A stretch of 13,302 nt of DNA from NCBI GenBank assembly GCA_026770585.1, contig MU647893.1, forward strand, positions 27,637-40,938, read 5' to 3'. Origin of the DNA: Baffinella frigidus (lineage: Eukaryota > Cryptophyceae > Cryptomonadales > Baffinellaceae). This document shows, in pieces, positions 1-6,534 of this stretch; the first letter of the stretch is position 1; each line of letters opens with the position of its first letter. Made by a program: the position numbers and the translations under genes. The notes beneath the pieces are model-generated. The model was given only the letters and a program-made list of their open reading frames with translations, was not told the origin of the DNA and did no database searches.

Positions 1-2
1 AT

Positions 3-227
3 GTGTCTCATATCATGTGTGGTGTGCAGCTGCTTAAGTTCTGCTTCGGTCTATGCTCCGAGCACAACTACGCCGACGATGCCGCGCAGCTCCGACTCGT
101 CCTCGGCGCCCACCAGAAATTCGTGCGGGAATCGCGGGACGAAACGCGCCTGGTAGAAGTCGATAAGCAACCGCGTTGTCCCGACTGTCGCCTCGCCGGT
201 TCGAGCCCGCGGAAGGTGGCTACTTAG
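3..227 (+). CDS. possible C-terminal end of a plus-strand gene (partial)
   Basis: The frame is open from the left edge and stops with TAG at 225-227, giving 74 residues, not recognised. The first in-frame ATG is at 15, so the gene may begin there or enter from outside the window. An AATAAA at 291-296, 64 bases past the stop, favours the plus strand. The opposite strand over 51-311 is also open (86 codons, ending in a hydrophobic GIVGVVV stretch) with equally GC-rich third positions, but it has no ATG. The choice of strand is therefore an inference. The last residues run into a 15-bp tandem repeat (212-253). Confidence 0.4.
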   Translation: MSHIMCGVQLLKFCFGLCSEHNYADDAAQLRLVLGAHQKFVRESRDETRLVEVDKQPRCPDCRLAGSSPRKVAT

Positions 228-253
228 AAGGTGGCGACTTAGAAGGTGGCGAC
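212..253. repeat. 15-bp tandem repeat, about 2.8 copies
   Basis: The unit GAAGGTGGCGACTTA occurs at 212-226 (one change) and 227-241, then as a partial copy to 253. It overlaps the stop of the left-edge reading frame. Confidence 0.85.
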
Positions 254-462
254 GAGTTCGCCAGCGGGTGTGGTCGATGTTGAGTGGTCCAATAAACCCG
301 TAAACTCGCACCGGTGTTCCTGGTCCCCCATTGGGGGACCAGTCCCGCGAAGACCATCCGCGTGCTTACGTCTACGTCCCCTCCCTGCAGTCCCCCATTG
401 GGGTATCATAAGAAGTAGAGATTCCCGCCAGATAATCTCATGAACTAGACACTCGGTATCGC
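228..462. other. intergenic stretch with polyA signal and two palindromes
   Basis: This spacer holds AATAAA at 291-296 (plus), a 19-base palindrome at 322-340 (arms GGTCCCCCA and TGGGGGACC around one T) and a second copy of its core, GTCCCCCATTGGGG, at 390-403. A TATCATAAG stretch at 404-412 lies about 59 bases before the ATG at 463 and is a weak TATA candidate. I see no gene here apart from the antisense frame mentioned with the left-edge gene. Confidence 0.6.
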
Positions 463-879
463 ATGTCGCAACCTAAACTGTTGCAGAGTGATGTCTACTA
501 CACTGTCTTGACGGAACTGCACGGGATGGTGTCCGGAGAGCAGGGGGCGCGGCTGGCAAAGATGGTCCGGTTGTATTTGGACAAGGCGCCGAAAGCAGAG
601 AAGAGGATGGTCAACTTCTGCGTGTCCATAGGCCGGAAGCGAGCCCTCCCCTCCACCGTAGGACGGATGCTCCACGTGGCGGCGATGCAGGAGATCAAGA
701 CACGGGACGATGTGCGGTCGGCAGGCATGACGCAAGCACAGCTGGACCTGTGCACCGCCTTCGCCATGGGGCAGCATTCCCGGCTCGGGGCGACATCGCC
801 GGTGCGGCATCTCGACCCCGAGATGCTGCGACTGGTAATGGCGCGGGGGGGTCTGCGGCAGTGTAGCTACGTGGAATAG
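463..879 (+). CDS. small helical protein of unknown function, 138 aa
   Basis: I do not recognise this protein. It begins at the first ATG after a weak TATA-like stretch (404-412) and ends at TAG 877-879. The sequence is mixed and looks globular, with charged helices around residues 25-50 (alternating Lys, Arg and hydrophobic positions) and 65-90, and no obvious membrane segment or signal peptide. The longest antisense frame over it (445-810) is Cys/His/Pro-rich and looks like a shadow, so plus is preferred. There is no AATAAA directly after the stop. The next gene starts 193 bases on, on the same strand. Function cannot be inferred from context. Confidence 0.65.
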   Translation: MSQPKLLQSDVYYTVLTELHGMVSGEQGARLAKMVRLYLDKAPKAEKRMVNFCVSIGRKRALPSTVGRMLHVAAMQEIKTRDDVRSAGMTQAQLDLCTAFAMGQHSRLGATSPVRHLDPEMLRLVMARGGLRQCSYVE

Positions 880-969
880 ATGCGGGATGGAACGTGGGTC
901 CCGTGGGCCAGGCGTGCGTGTGTGTGTTTAATACAACTCGGGGCATCTCAGTTTCGTTCGGGGTACGCA

Positions 970-979
970 GTGCATGCAC
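970..979. repeat. 10-bp palindrome GTGCATGCAC
   Basis: This is a perfect palindrome in the spacer upstream of the first ankyrin gene. The same ten bases form the core of the 18-bp palindrome at 7103-7120. Confidence 0.6.
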
Positions 980-1040
980 CCCTGTGGTGTGTACACTAGG
1001 TGTTCATTAAGAATCTGGGCAGGTTCTGGTACATATCTTG

Positions 1041-1048
1041 TATTTAAG
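1041..1048 (+). promoter_or_regulatory. TATA box for first ankyrin gene
   Basis: TATTTAAG lies 32 bases before the ATG at 1073. It argues against the upstream in-frame ATG at 974, which would lie before the expected transcription start. The same word occurs on the minus strand at 7945-7952 before another gene. Confidence 0.7.
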
Positions 1049-1072
1049 AAGCGTCTCCTCTGTAAGACACGT

Positions 1073-2005
1073 ATGGGGCCCTTCACTGGACTGAATGGGT
1101 TGCACCGCGAAGTTGCTACAGGCAATGTAGAGACGGTATCCGCGATGCTACACCACCGCGACGTCCGCGGCCGTCCGGTGTGTTGGGACATTGACGAGCA
1201 GACTTCTTCAGGTGATACCGCCTTGATGATTGCTGTGAAAAACAAGGACATCCCCATGGTGCATCTACTACTGCGACACCATGCGAATGCGTCAATCGCG
1301 GACAAGCACACCACGCCACTCATAGAAGCCGTCTGCCGCGGTTCGGTTGAAATCGTCCGCGCGCTCGTTGCATCGCGTGCGGACTGCAGTGTCCGCAACG
1401 AGAATAACGACATCGCGTTTACGCTCGCCAACAAGGTGAGCATGAGAGCACAGCCTCGAAGCGAGCAAGACCCTTACCGCGTTATTGCAACGGTGTTGTG
1501 GGGGGCACAGGGTGGGGTGCCGTGTAAATCCCGTGTGTGTGCGGCACCTCGTAGCAGTGATGGCCTCGTGGGACACGGCGGCTCCCATGCGCCGCCCGCA
1601 TCGGATAGCTTGCAGCCGTTGTGGAGCGTGCCGGGGCAGGAGGGTATGTCGAGGTCGGATGTGTTGCAGGCGGCGATGCGGGAGGAGGAGCTGCTGGCAC
1701 TGTCCCTGTGGGAGGAGGAGATGTACCATCGCACGCGGGAGAAGGGGGAGATGCAGCAGCGGGGTAACATGTCCAAGACGGAGATGTTGCAAATGTTGAT
1801 GAGGAGGCATGAGCTTGTGCAACGGCCTAGCACGGTGTATGGGGCCATCCGGGGGCAGCAGCCACAGGAAGAAGAGACTCCGCAGATGCAGAGTAGCATT
1901 TATGACACAGAGTCCGACGATGATATGCAGAGTAGCATGTGTGACACAGAGTCCGACGATGCTATGCATGCGGAGTGTCGTGGTAGTGCATATCGCAGGG
2001 TGTAA
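1073..2005 (+). CDS. ankyrin-repeat protein with acidic repeated tail, 310 aa
   Basis: The N-terminal third is ankyrin repeats, a protein-binding scaffold common in large DNA viruses. Repeat 1 covers about residues 6-40. Repeat 2 (47-79) begins GDTALMIAVKN and repeat 3 (80-112) begins TTPLIEAVCRG. A partial fourth begins at 113. After a loose linker comes a Glu/Met-rich helical region (about 192-250) containing two similar stretches, SDVLQAAMREEELL and TEMLQMLMRRHEL. The tail carries a 13-residue acidic unit twice (272-284, 285-297), with SxxD-type sites that casein kinase 2 could use. The start is set by the TATA box at 1041, and a longer frame from 974 is in phase. The gene lies directly upstream of a second ankyrin gene in the same direction. 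The binding partner is unknown. Confidence 0.85.
   Translation: MGPFTGLNGLHREVATGNVETVSAMLHHRDVRGRPVCWDIDEQTSSGDTALMIAVKNKDIPMVHLLLRHHANASIADKHTTPLIEAVCRGSVEIVRALVASRADCSVRNENNDIAFTLANKVSMRAQPRSEQDPYRVIATVLWGAQGGVPCKSRVCAAPRSSDGLVGHGGSHAPPASDSLQPLWSVPGQEGMSRSDVLQAAMREEELLALSLWEEEMYHRTREKGEMQQRGNMSKTEMLQMLMRRHELVQRPSTVYGAIRGQQPQEEETPQMQSSIYDTESDDDMQSSMCDTESDDAMHAECRGSAYRRV
1886..1963 (+). repeat. 39-bp in-frame tandem duplication
   Basis: Two 39-base units (1886-1924, 1925-1963) lie inside the first ankyrin gene. They differ at a few bases and encode the repeated acidic unit with the core DTESDD. Confidence 0.9.
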
Positions 2006-2058
2006 CGGGTGAGTTTCTTGGTATGCAGTCTATCGGTGTCGGTTCACCGAAGCTCCAA

Positions 2059-2066
2059 GATATAAG
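2059..2066 (+). promoter_or_regulatory. TATA box for second ankyrin gene
   Basis: GATATAAG sits 58 bases before the ATG at 2117. Two nearer in-frame ATGs (2075, 2084) fall before the start site expected about 30 bases downstream of the box. Confidence 0.65.
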
Positions 2067-2116
2067 TGACACACATGCAACGTATGCGCGGTTGGCATGG
2101 CATCGCGGTAAGTGCG

Positions 2117-3076
2117 ATGAACCGTGCGATGAACCGTGCCATAATCGGTGCTGTATACAGTGGCGAGATCCACTTGGTCGAGCGTCTATTCAACGAGGGG
2201 TATGATATCACCGAAGTGGACCTGGCTGGACGCACCGCGTTGCATATAGCGGCAAAGCTTGGACGATTCGAGGCAGTGGGTGCGCTGTGTGCGTGTTCGA
2301 AAGATGCAGCTTTCATTGAACACAAAGACGGGGGGGGGTTGACTGCTTTACATCTGGCAGTTAGGGCTGCCGATACTGGCATTGTGAGGTTCCTCTTACG
2401 GGGCGGAGCTAATGCGAAGACCAGCGACCTGTTGGGGGTCACTGCGCTACACGATGCAGTGCGGCTGGGTTCGGTCAAAATGATCGACTCTCTGTTGAAA
2501 TATGGTGCTGATATGCATGTGCGAGATGCTTCTTCATACACCCCACTACTTCGTTCTGCTGACACAGAGCCTGCCGCATTCACTCGACTGATGAACCACA
2601 TAAGCTTCAATCATGTAGGCATGCATAAGACGACCAATATGGGTGAAACACTTCCACACCTCGCATACAATGCGGCGAATGGGCCCCTCTTGAGCCTGCT
2701 GCTCATGACAGAGATATGGGATGTAAACAAACAAGACGCTCGGGGGGACACCCTCCTTCACTACGCGGCCCGCGATGGGCGTGCGACGCTTGTACGGCAG
2801 CTCCTGCGGGTGTACATGGCGGCTTCGGCGCTGAAGAATGCCGAGTCCAAGACACCGTTGCACCTGGCACTGGAGCGCGTGTGGCCTGCGCCTGGTGGCC
2901 ACGGCCTTGGACGAGTGCGACATGGCCTGTGCGAGCACAGGCTGTGGGGGGCGGACGATGTCAACCGGGACGCTATTTCAGCATTCGCGTTTGTGAACGC
3001 ACGTGACACTGACAATGTGGTGAGAAGGCACTATATGTCCGATGAAATCTTCCGACTGGTTTATACGCGACTTTAG
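2117..3076 (+). CDS. ankyrin-repeat protein, 319 aa
   Basis: Ankyrin repeats fill most of the chain. Clear units are at about residues 5-37, 38-71 (GRTALHIAAKLGR), 72-106 (LTALHLAVRAADTG) and 107-138 (GVTALHDAVRLGS). More degenerate ones follow at about 139-171 and 175-208, with good ones again at about 209-241 (GDTLLHYAARDGR) and from 242 (KTPLHLALERV). The last 65 residues are not ankyrin. They end in a short helix, SDEIFRLVYTRL, which only loosely recalls the F-box-like helices that close some viral ankyrin proteins, and I do not claim it. ATGs at 2075, 2084, 2117 and 2129 are in frame, and 2117 is chosen from the TATA position. The two last lie in a 12-base duplication. The protein probably recruits or displaces host proteins (inference). 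Confidence 0.88.
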   Translation: MNRAMNRAIIGAVYSGEIHLVERLFNEGYDITEVDLAGRTALHIAAKLGRFEAVGALCACSKDAAFIEHKDGGGLTALHLAVRAADTGIVRFLLRGGANAKTSDLLGVTALHDAVRLGSVKMIDSLLKYGADMHVRDASSYTPLLRSADTEPAAFTRLMNHISFNHVGMHKTTNMGETLPHLAYNAANGPLLSLLLMTEIWDVNKQDARGDTLLHYAARDGRATLVRQLLRVYMAASALKNAESKTPLHLALERVWPAPGGHGLGRVRHGLCEHRLWGADDVNRDAISAFAFVNARDTDNVVRRHYMSDEIFRLVYTRL

Positions 3077-3078
3077 GA

Positions 3079-3095
3079 CTATCTAGCTAGATGTC
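3079..3095. repeat. inverted repeat just after the ankyrin gene stop
   Basis: ATCTAGCTAGAT (3081-3092) is a perfect 12-bp palindrome, extended by GAC and GTC arms with one bulged T. It begins two bases after the TAG stop, a likely transcript 3' hairpin. Confidence 0.55.
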
Positions 3096-3185
3096 GCTTC
3101 TACAGGTGCATATTCCCCCGTTGGTCTCTTGAGGGGCAGCCACCAAGTAAGCCGTGGTGCAGTTGCGTGCATACTTCTCGTGTGC

Positions 3186-3191
3186 AATAAA
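3186..3191 (+). terminator. polyadenylation signal AATAAA
   Basis: AATAAA lies 110 bases past the stop of the second ankyrin gene and 45 bases before the TATA box of the next gene, so it is well placed to end the ankyrin transcript. Confidence 0.6.
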
Positions 3192-3235
3192 CTTGAATAC
3201 CTGACACATCGCATGCCACCGTAATTTGCCTCCGA

Positions 3236-3243
3236 TATAAAAG
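3236..3243 (+). promoter_or_regulatory. TATA box
   Basis: TATAAAAG lies 63 bases before the ATG at 3299. It overlaps the beginning of a longer GTG-initiated frame from 3245, which is therefore unlikely to be used. Confidence 0.7.
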
Positions 3244-3298
3244 TGTGTTTGCTCCAAGTGGTTGGGATAGGCGCCTAGCCTGGTACCAGTGGCCTCAT

Positions 3299-4165
3299 AT
3301 GACAGTGGAATGTTGCGTCGAACTTTTGAAACAGGTGGTCCTCGAACTTCAACATGAAGCGGATGTTCAGCGCGGGGAGGCGGGTGCATACCGCACGGGT
3401 CGCAACGAGTCCCTGGAGTATTGTATGAAGGAATGTGTGGGTATCATGAATGCCTCCCGTGTGAGGACCCCTGCCGCAGTTGCTATAGAACATCGCAAAC
3501 TATCTATGGTGTGGGGGACGCTGAACGAGGAGGTGTGCAGTGGAACGTTTCCGCAGTGTGCATCCGTGTGTACTCGAATCCTCTGCGGCAACTCGTCCGG
3601 GATGATGCAAGCCTTCGCACCTGGTGGTGTGCCTTCCGTGTGTGAAGGGGGCATACAATTGCTCCGCGACGATCCACGTGATATGTCTAACACGTGTGTG
3701 CATCTCATGCGCGTTGTCGCGGTTGAAATGAACCAAGAGGGGGTTGTGTCGCAATGCAATCGTTTGCTCGCAGAGAACTACCTGCCTAGACAGGCTGTAT
3801 ACGATGTGTGGAGCGCGTTGATCAACCTCCTGGGGTCGTCTGCTCGTCGTAGTCACATAGAAGGCTACACGATGTGTAACCGTATTCTGACGAGTGAAAT
3901 GTTCGAGCTGGAGATACATCGCATGGTCCGAGATGTTAATGATATGGCGGTAAGAACCCGCGAATACGGAGAGCATATGATCGATCGCATGACACGCGCC
4001 GCCGAACGGTCTGAGATCGCGCGTGCTTCCCGCGCAGGGAACCGGGCGTACCAACCTATAGACAACACGCCCTACTCTTCACATGGTCGGTCTCATAGTG
4101 GCGTCGACCGCCGTGAAATGGAGTATGGCGGTCAACACTACTCGCTACGGGGGTATAGCGAGTAG
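3299..4165 (+). CDS. helical Cys-rich protein of unknown function, 288 aa
   Basis: I do not recognise it. The first 235 residues look all-helical and are rich in scattered cysteines. A short motif recurs as CTRIL (91-95), CNRLL (153-157) and CNRIL (193-197), which hints at an internally repeated helical fold. From about 236 to the end the chain is rich in Arg, Ser, Tyr and Gly and probably disordered. The ATG at 3299 is the first in frame after the TATA box. The stop codon (4163-4165) closes a perfect inverted repeat, and AATAAA follows 17 bases later, so the 3' end is well marked. A 184-codon antisense frame (3500-4054) lacks such signals and is taken as a shadow. The tail lacks a clear nuclear signal or membrane segment. 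Confidence 0.85.
   Translation: MTVECCVELLKQVVLELQHEADVQRGEAGAYRTGRNESLEYCMKECVGIMNASRVRTPAAVAIEHRKLSMVWGTLNEEVCSGTFPQCASVCTRILCGNSSGMMQAFAPGGVPSVCEGGIQLLRDDPRDMSNTCVHLMRVVAVEMNQEGVVSQCNRLLAENYLPRQAVYDVWSALINLLGSSARRSHIEGYTMCNRILTSEMFELEIHRMVRDVNDMAVRTREYGEHMIDRMTRAAERSEIARASRAGNRAYQPIDNTPYSSHGRSHSGVDRREMEYGGQHYSLRGYSE
4138..4165 (+). terminator. 10-bp stem hairpin spanning the stop codon
   Basis: CTACTCGCTA (4138-4147) and TAGCGAGTAG (4156-4165) are perfect reverse complements around an 8-base loop. The last three bases are the TAG stop. AATAAA follows at 4182-4187. Confidence 0.75.
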
Positions 4166-4181
4166 GGCATGCTCTGTTCTC

Positions 4182-4187
4182 AATAAA
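4182..4187 (+). terminator. polyadenylation signal AATAAA
   Basis: AATAAA lies 17 bases after the stop codon at 4165, downstream of the hairpin. Confidence 0.75.
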
Positions 4188-4216
4188 GTTCCCGTGATAC
4201 ATGCATACATACATGC

Positions 4217-4330
4217 AGACACACACACACATGCACACATGCACACATGCCCACATGCACACCCAGACACATGCCCACATGCACACCCAGACACATGCAC
4301 ACATGCACACCCAGACACATGCACACATGC
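4217..4330. repeat. AC/ACATGC microsatellite and 24-bp minisatellite
   Basis: An (AC)n run and ACATGC units lead into three 24-base units at 4245-4268, 4269-4292 and 4293-4316, with a partial fourth to 4330. Each is built from ACATGC, CCACATGC and ACACCCAGAC. Frames through it (Cys/Val or His/Thr-rich) are repeat artefacts. It separates the 3' end of the plus gene from the 3' end of the minus gene at 4445. Between 4331 and 4444 I see nothing firm. Confidence 0.9.
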
Positions 4331-4444
4331 AAGTCCGTACCCATCTTCAGTGCACCGCGACCGACCGAATACGGATGTGGTGCACCCCTGTGGGTTCCAT
4401 CTGTATGGGGCATGTCATCAAACGGGTCCACCGTCCACGACAGT

Positions 4445-5434
4445 TCATCTTCGCTCCTCTGGAGCTCGCCACTGGGATGCTTTGCGGTTCGTAGTGACCG
4501 GTGCATATGTCTTTCCTATCCACCGAATCGCATCCTCCACAACGCCTTGGTGGTGGCGGTATATTGGCATCCACTCTAGCATGTCGGGACGACGTCCCAA
4601 TGCATCACCCACCGCAAAGGGGGTGCATTCGAACGACATCAAATAGAGTCGCCGGAGTGCTGTATTCACGAACCCGGCCCGGATGTGTGCATCCACGCCC
4701 GTCTGGTGTGCAGGGTTGATAGTCATCTTGTGTATATCATCTAGGAATTCCAACGGGATCGACGAATCCTCGCAGCAGTCGAATTCAGCCTGGCGCAACA
4801 TCAGGTGCATACAGAAGCATGCATCTGCAATGTCGCCTTTTAACATGCGGGACTCTGCGGTGGCCCCGTTAAGTTGAACTAGATCGTGTATCTTGCCGGC
4901 GGACTCTTCAACTGCTGAGACAATGTCTCTCAGACTTGACAATATCTCGTGTGGCGACCCCCCTCGGAGTTCTCCATGCTGTGTTCGGTCTCTATCACAG
5001 TATGTCTCCTGTAGCCACTTTTTGGTAGACAACAGGCCGTCCTGGTATGTTGTGTAGATCGGGATCCAGTCTATTATATCGCCAACGCCGGGTTGATTCA
5101 GCCCCACTTGAATGCACCGAAACGACTCCAAATACACCACGAGAACTGCTTCACTGAGATTGTATGCTGATATGTCGCTGTGTGTGCCCGGAATCGCGAA
5201 CGAACTGTTAGTAACACGGCCGTCCTTGAACGCACGCAACGTGTCTGCTGTCATCTGTTGTAGCTTCTGGACCTCCTGGTTCAACTTGTGGCCCCTCCCC
5301 ATGACATGGTTGTTGAAATTTACACGCTCGTTGATTTGTCTGGCATAGTACTTAATCGCTGAACACGTGTCTTCTAGTTTCCACAATTCAACTGGTGTTG
5401 GGGCCGATCTCTTCGTATGCAAATCCCCGGGCAT
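4445..5434 (-). CDS. internally duplicated protein of unknown function, 329 aa
   Basis: I do not recognise the family, but the protein is an old tandem duplication of a unit of about 165 residues. The segment at 98-145, with GDIIDWIPIYTTYQDGL and ending WLQETY, matches 260-310, with RPDMLEWMPIYRHHQGVV and ending WIGKTY. Each half looks helical, with a hydrophilic first part. No membrane segment or signal peptide is visible, and the C-terminal 20 residues are basic. The ATG at 5434 lies 31 bases after a minus-strand TATATAAA box, so the leader would be almost absent. The gene is divergent from the one at 5594, and a copy of its promoter and first codons lies at 6187-6279. No AATAAA is seen beyond the stop. 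Confidence 0.88.
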   Translation of the reverse strand: MPGDLHTKRSAPTPVELWKLEDTCSAIKYYARQINERVNFNNHVMGRGHKLNQEVQKLQQMTADTLRAFKDGRVTNSSFAIPGTHSDISAYNLSEAVLVVYLESFRCIQVGLNQPGVGDIIDWIPIYTTYQDGLLSTKKWLQETYCDRDRTQHGELRGGSPHEILSSLRDIVSAVEESAGKIHDLVQLNGATAESRMLKGDIADACFCMHLMLRQAEFDCCEDSSIPLEFLDDIHKMTINPAHQTGVDAHIRAGFVNTALRRLYLMSFECTPFAVGDALGRRPDMLEWMPIYRHHQGVVEDAIRWIGKTYAPVTTNRKASQWRAPEERR

Positions 5435-5534
5435 GTGAACTGTGTGTTTTGCAACTGTTTATATACAGGCGTAAACCGTTGTGGGTTCGCGTGTACTGGC
5501 CCCTGCTCTGCTACCAGGAGTGCCAACCCACCGC
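5426..5534. repeat. direct repeat copy 1 (93 bp plus 17-bp continuation)
   Basis: Positions 5426-5518 match 6187-6279 at 92 of 93 bases (T5497 versus C6258). The next bases, GAGTGCCAACCCACCGC (5518-5534), recur at 6534-6550. This copy is continuous. It contains the start codon and TATA box of the minus gene at 4445-5434. Confidence 0.95.
5458..5465 (-). promoter_or_regulatory. TATA box for the minus gene
   Basis: TATATAAA on the minus strand, 31 bases before the ATG at 5434. It is one of two boxes in a 159-base divergent promoter. Confidence 0.75.
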
Positions 5535-5557
5535 GGACTATCGTACACGTCTCGCCG

Positions 5558-5565
5558 TATATAAG
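5558..5565 (+). promoter_or_regulatory. TATA box for the plus gene
   Basis: TATATAAG lies 36 bases before the ATG at 5594. It makes the longer frame from ATG 5417 less likely as the main product of this promoter. Confidence 0.75.
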
Positions 5566-5593
5566 CTCCAAGTATACTAGTTTACACGATCAC

Positions 5594-6049
5594 ATGTCAT
5601 CCACCTACCCGACCCCAACCGCCGACGCGTTGTTTAACGCGTATCATAAGTGGCTGGGTGATACGCGCAAACGACTTGAATACACTCTCCATGATAAAGA
5701 CGGAGAACCATACGAAGAAGGGGTGTTCTATGACCTTTGGGTTGCCTGGTATAGAGACTCGTACTGGAGTGGTATCCATGCCCATATGTTTGCAAGCGAT
5801 ACTGGTCATTACAACACCATAATTATGCCAGCGATACATGCATTGCGTGACGTTATAGACACGATTGAATCAAGTGACGTTTCGTTTAGTAGACCATGGA
5901 TACCTAGAAAAATCCTTCGTTTTGCGGATGTGTTCGAGATTGTAAGATTATCCACTTTAAAGGTTGTTGACTTAGAAAACTTGTTCGTCAGAGTTTGTTC
6001 GCCAATTGTGAGAATCGTCAAGATTTTACGGCAATATTTCGCGTCGTGA
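5594..6049 (+). CDS. aromatic-rich protein of unknown function, 151 aa
   Basis: I do not recognise it. The N-terminal half is rich in Trp and Tyr (YDLWVAWYRDSYWSGIHAH at 46-64). The C-terminal part (101-151) is basic, with Ile/Val/Leu-rich helices, and could be amphipathic or membrane-associating. The WxxxY pattern resembles the WIPIY and WMPIY motifs of the neighbouring divergent gene, so distant relationship is possible but unproven. The last 160 bases are visibly richer in A and T than the neighbours. The start is chosen from the TATA box. The frame is open upstream to ATG 5417, which would add a Cys-rich 59-residue extension encoded by the direct repeat. Confidence 0.78.
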   Translation: MSSTYPTPTADALFNAYHKWLGDTRKRLEYTLHDKDGEPYEEGVFYDLWVAWYRDSYWSGIHAHMFASDTGHYNTIIMPAIHALRDVIDTIESSDVSFSRPWIPRKILRFADVFEIVRLSTLKVVDLENLFVRVCSPIVRIVKILRQYFAS

Positions 6050-6059
6050 GGCATTTGCT

Positions 6060-6155
6060 ATGGGAATGGTTGATAGGATCGGGGATGAATCATTGGTGCG
6101 ATCACTTGTAGAGAATGGGCTGTTTGACATGATACTACACAATCGAATCATGTAA
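6060..6155 (+). CDS. short reading frame, 31 aa, possible gene remnant
   Basis: This ATG frame starts 11 bases after the preceding stop. It contains DESLVRSLVENGLFDMIL, which looks like the second helix of an ankyrin-type unit. It has no TATA box or polyA signal of its own. It may be the remnant of a longer gene or a chance frame. Confidence 0.2.
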   Translation: MGMVDRIGDESLVRSLVENGLFDMILHNRIM

Positions 6156-6169
6156 CACCGCGGCGGTGT
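6127..6169. repeat. two adjacent inverted repeats
   Basis: ACATGAT (6127-6133) pairs with ATCATGT (6147-6153). Directly after it ACACCGC and GCGGTGT (6155-6161, 6163-6169) pair around one base. They lie between the gene ending at 6049 and the second copy of the direct repeat. Confidence 0.5.
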
Positions 6170-6186
6170 ATGCACAGACAGGAGAT

Positions 6187-6279
6187 CCCGGGCATGTGAA
6201 CTGTGTGTTTTGCAACTGTTTATATACAGGCGTAAACCGTTGTGGGTTCGCGTGTACCGGCCCCTGCTCTGCTACCAGG
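6187..6279. repeat. direct repeat copy 2, with truncated start on the minus strand
   Basis: This is a copy of 5426-5518 with one mismatch. It carries the same minus-strand TATATAAA (6219-6226) and ATG (6195), but the frame it opens ends after 15 codons, so the promoter appears to have lost its gene or been copied without it. The following 17 bases of the original reappear only at 6534-6550. Confidence 0.95.
6219..6226 (-). promoter_or_regulatory. duplicated TATA box without an intact gene
   Basis: This TATATAAA is identical in context to the box at 5458-5465. The minus-strand frame beginning at 6195 is only 15 codons long. Confidence 0.5.
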
Positions 6280-6534
6280 TCTATGTGGCACATGCATCTG
6301 AAATAGTGTCTTCAACGGTTGCATGCATATGCTCGTTTCGCTTTGGGGTTGTCGACCCCCTGGATAGGGCTGGATTCGGTCGGGAGGGACTGCAACGACC
6401 TGGCAACTCCATGTGTCGCGGCTGCGATATGGCACGCGGTGTCACGGCGGTTGCCTCGAGTACAGACGGGTGGGCTGTCGACGTCGCCATTGGAATCGTC
6501 TTCGGGGTGTAGTGGCAGGTGGTGCGTTCGTTAG
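6280..6534. mobile_element. 255-bp segment interrupting the second repeat copy
   Basis: The continuous sequence around 5518/5519 is split here: the repeat stops at 6279 and its next 17 bases resume at 6534. The 255 bases are therefore an insertion in this copy, or were deleted from copy 1. I see no terminal inverted repeats and no target duplication beyond one shared G. Removing the segment starting at GT (6279) would end at TA, so it is not a GT-AG intron. On the minus strand it holds a frame of 69 codons (ATG 6490 to TAG at 6281) rich in Ser, Thr, Pro and Arg, with no TATA box. On the plus strand ATG 6411 opens a 33-codon frame. Both are weak. Confidence 0.45.

Noticed and set aside
974-1072. 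Upstream in-frame ATG for the first ankyrin gene
   Set aside because: It lies 67 bases before the TATA box at 1041, and the added 33 residues resemble no part of an ankyrin repeat.
3500-4054. 184-codon antisense frame over the 288-residue gene
   Set aside because: No TATA box or polyA signal on that strand, and the opposite frame has both plus a stop-codon hairpin.
4245-4330. CRISPR-like array
   Set aside because: The 24-bp units are contiguous with no unique spacers, so this is a minisatellite. The same holds for the other tandem repeats.
6279-6534. 255-bp segment as a spliceosomal intron
   Set aside because: The segment begins GT and nearly ends AG, but the boundary that restores the copy-1 sequence would end in TA, one base off; no reading frame needs it removed.
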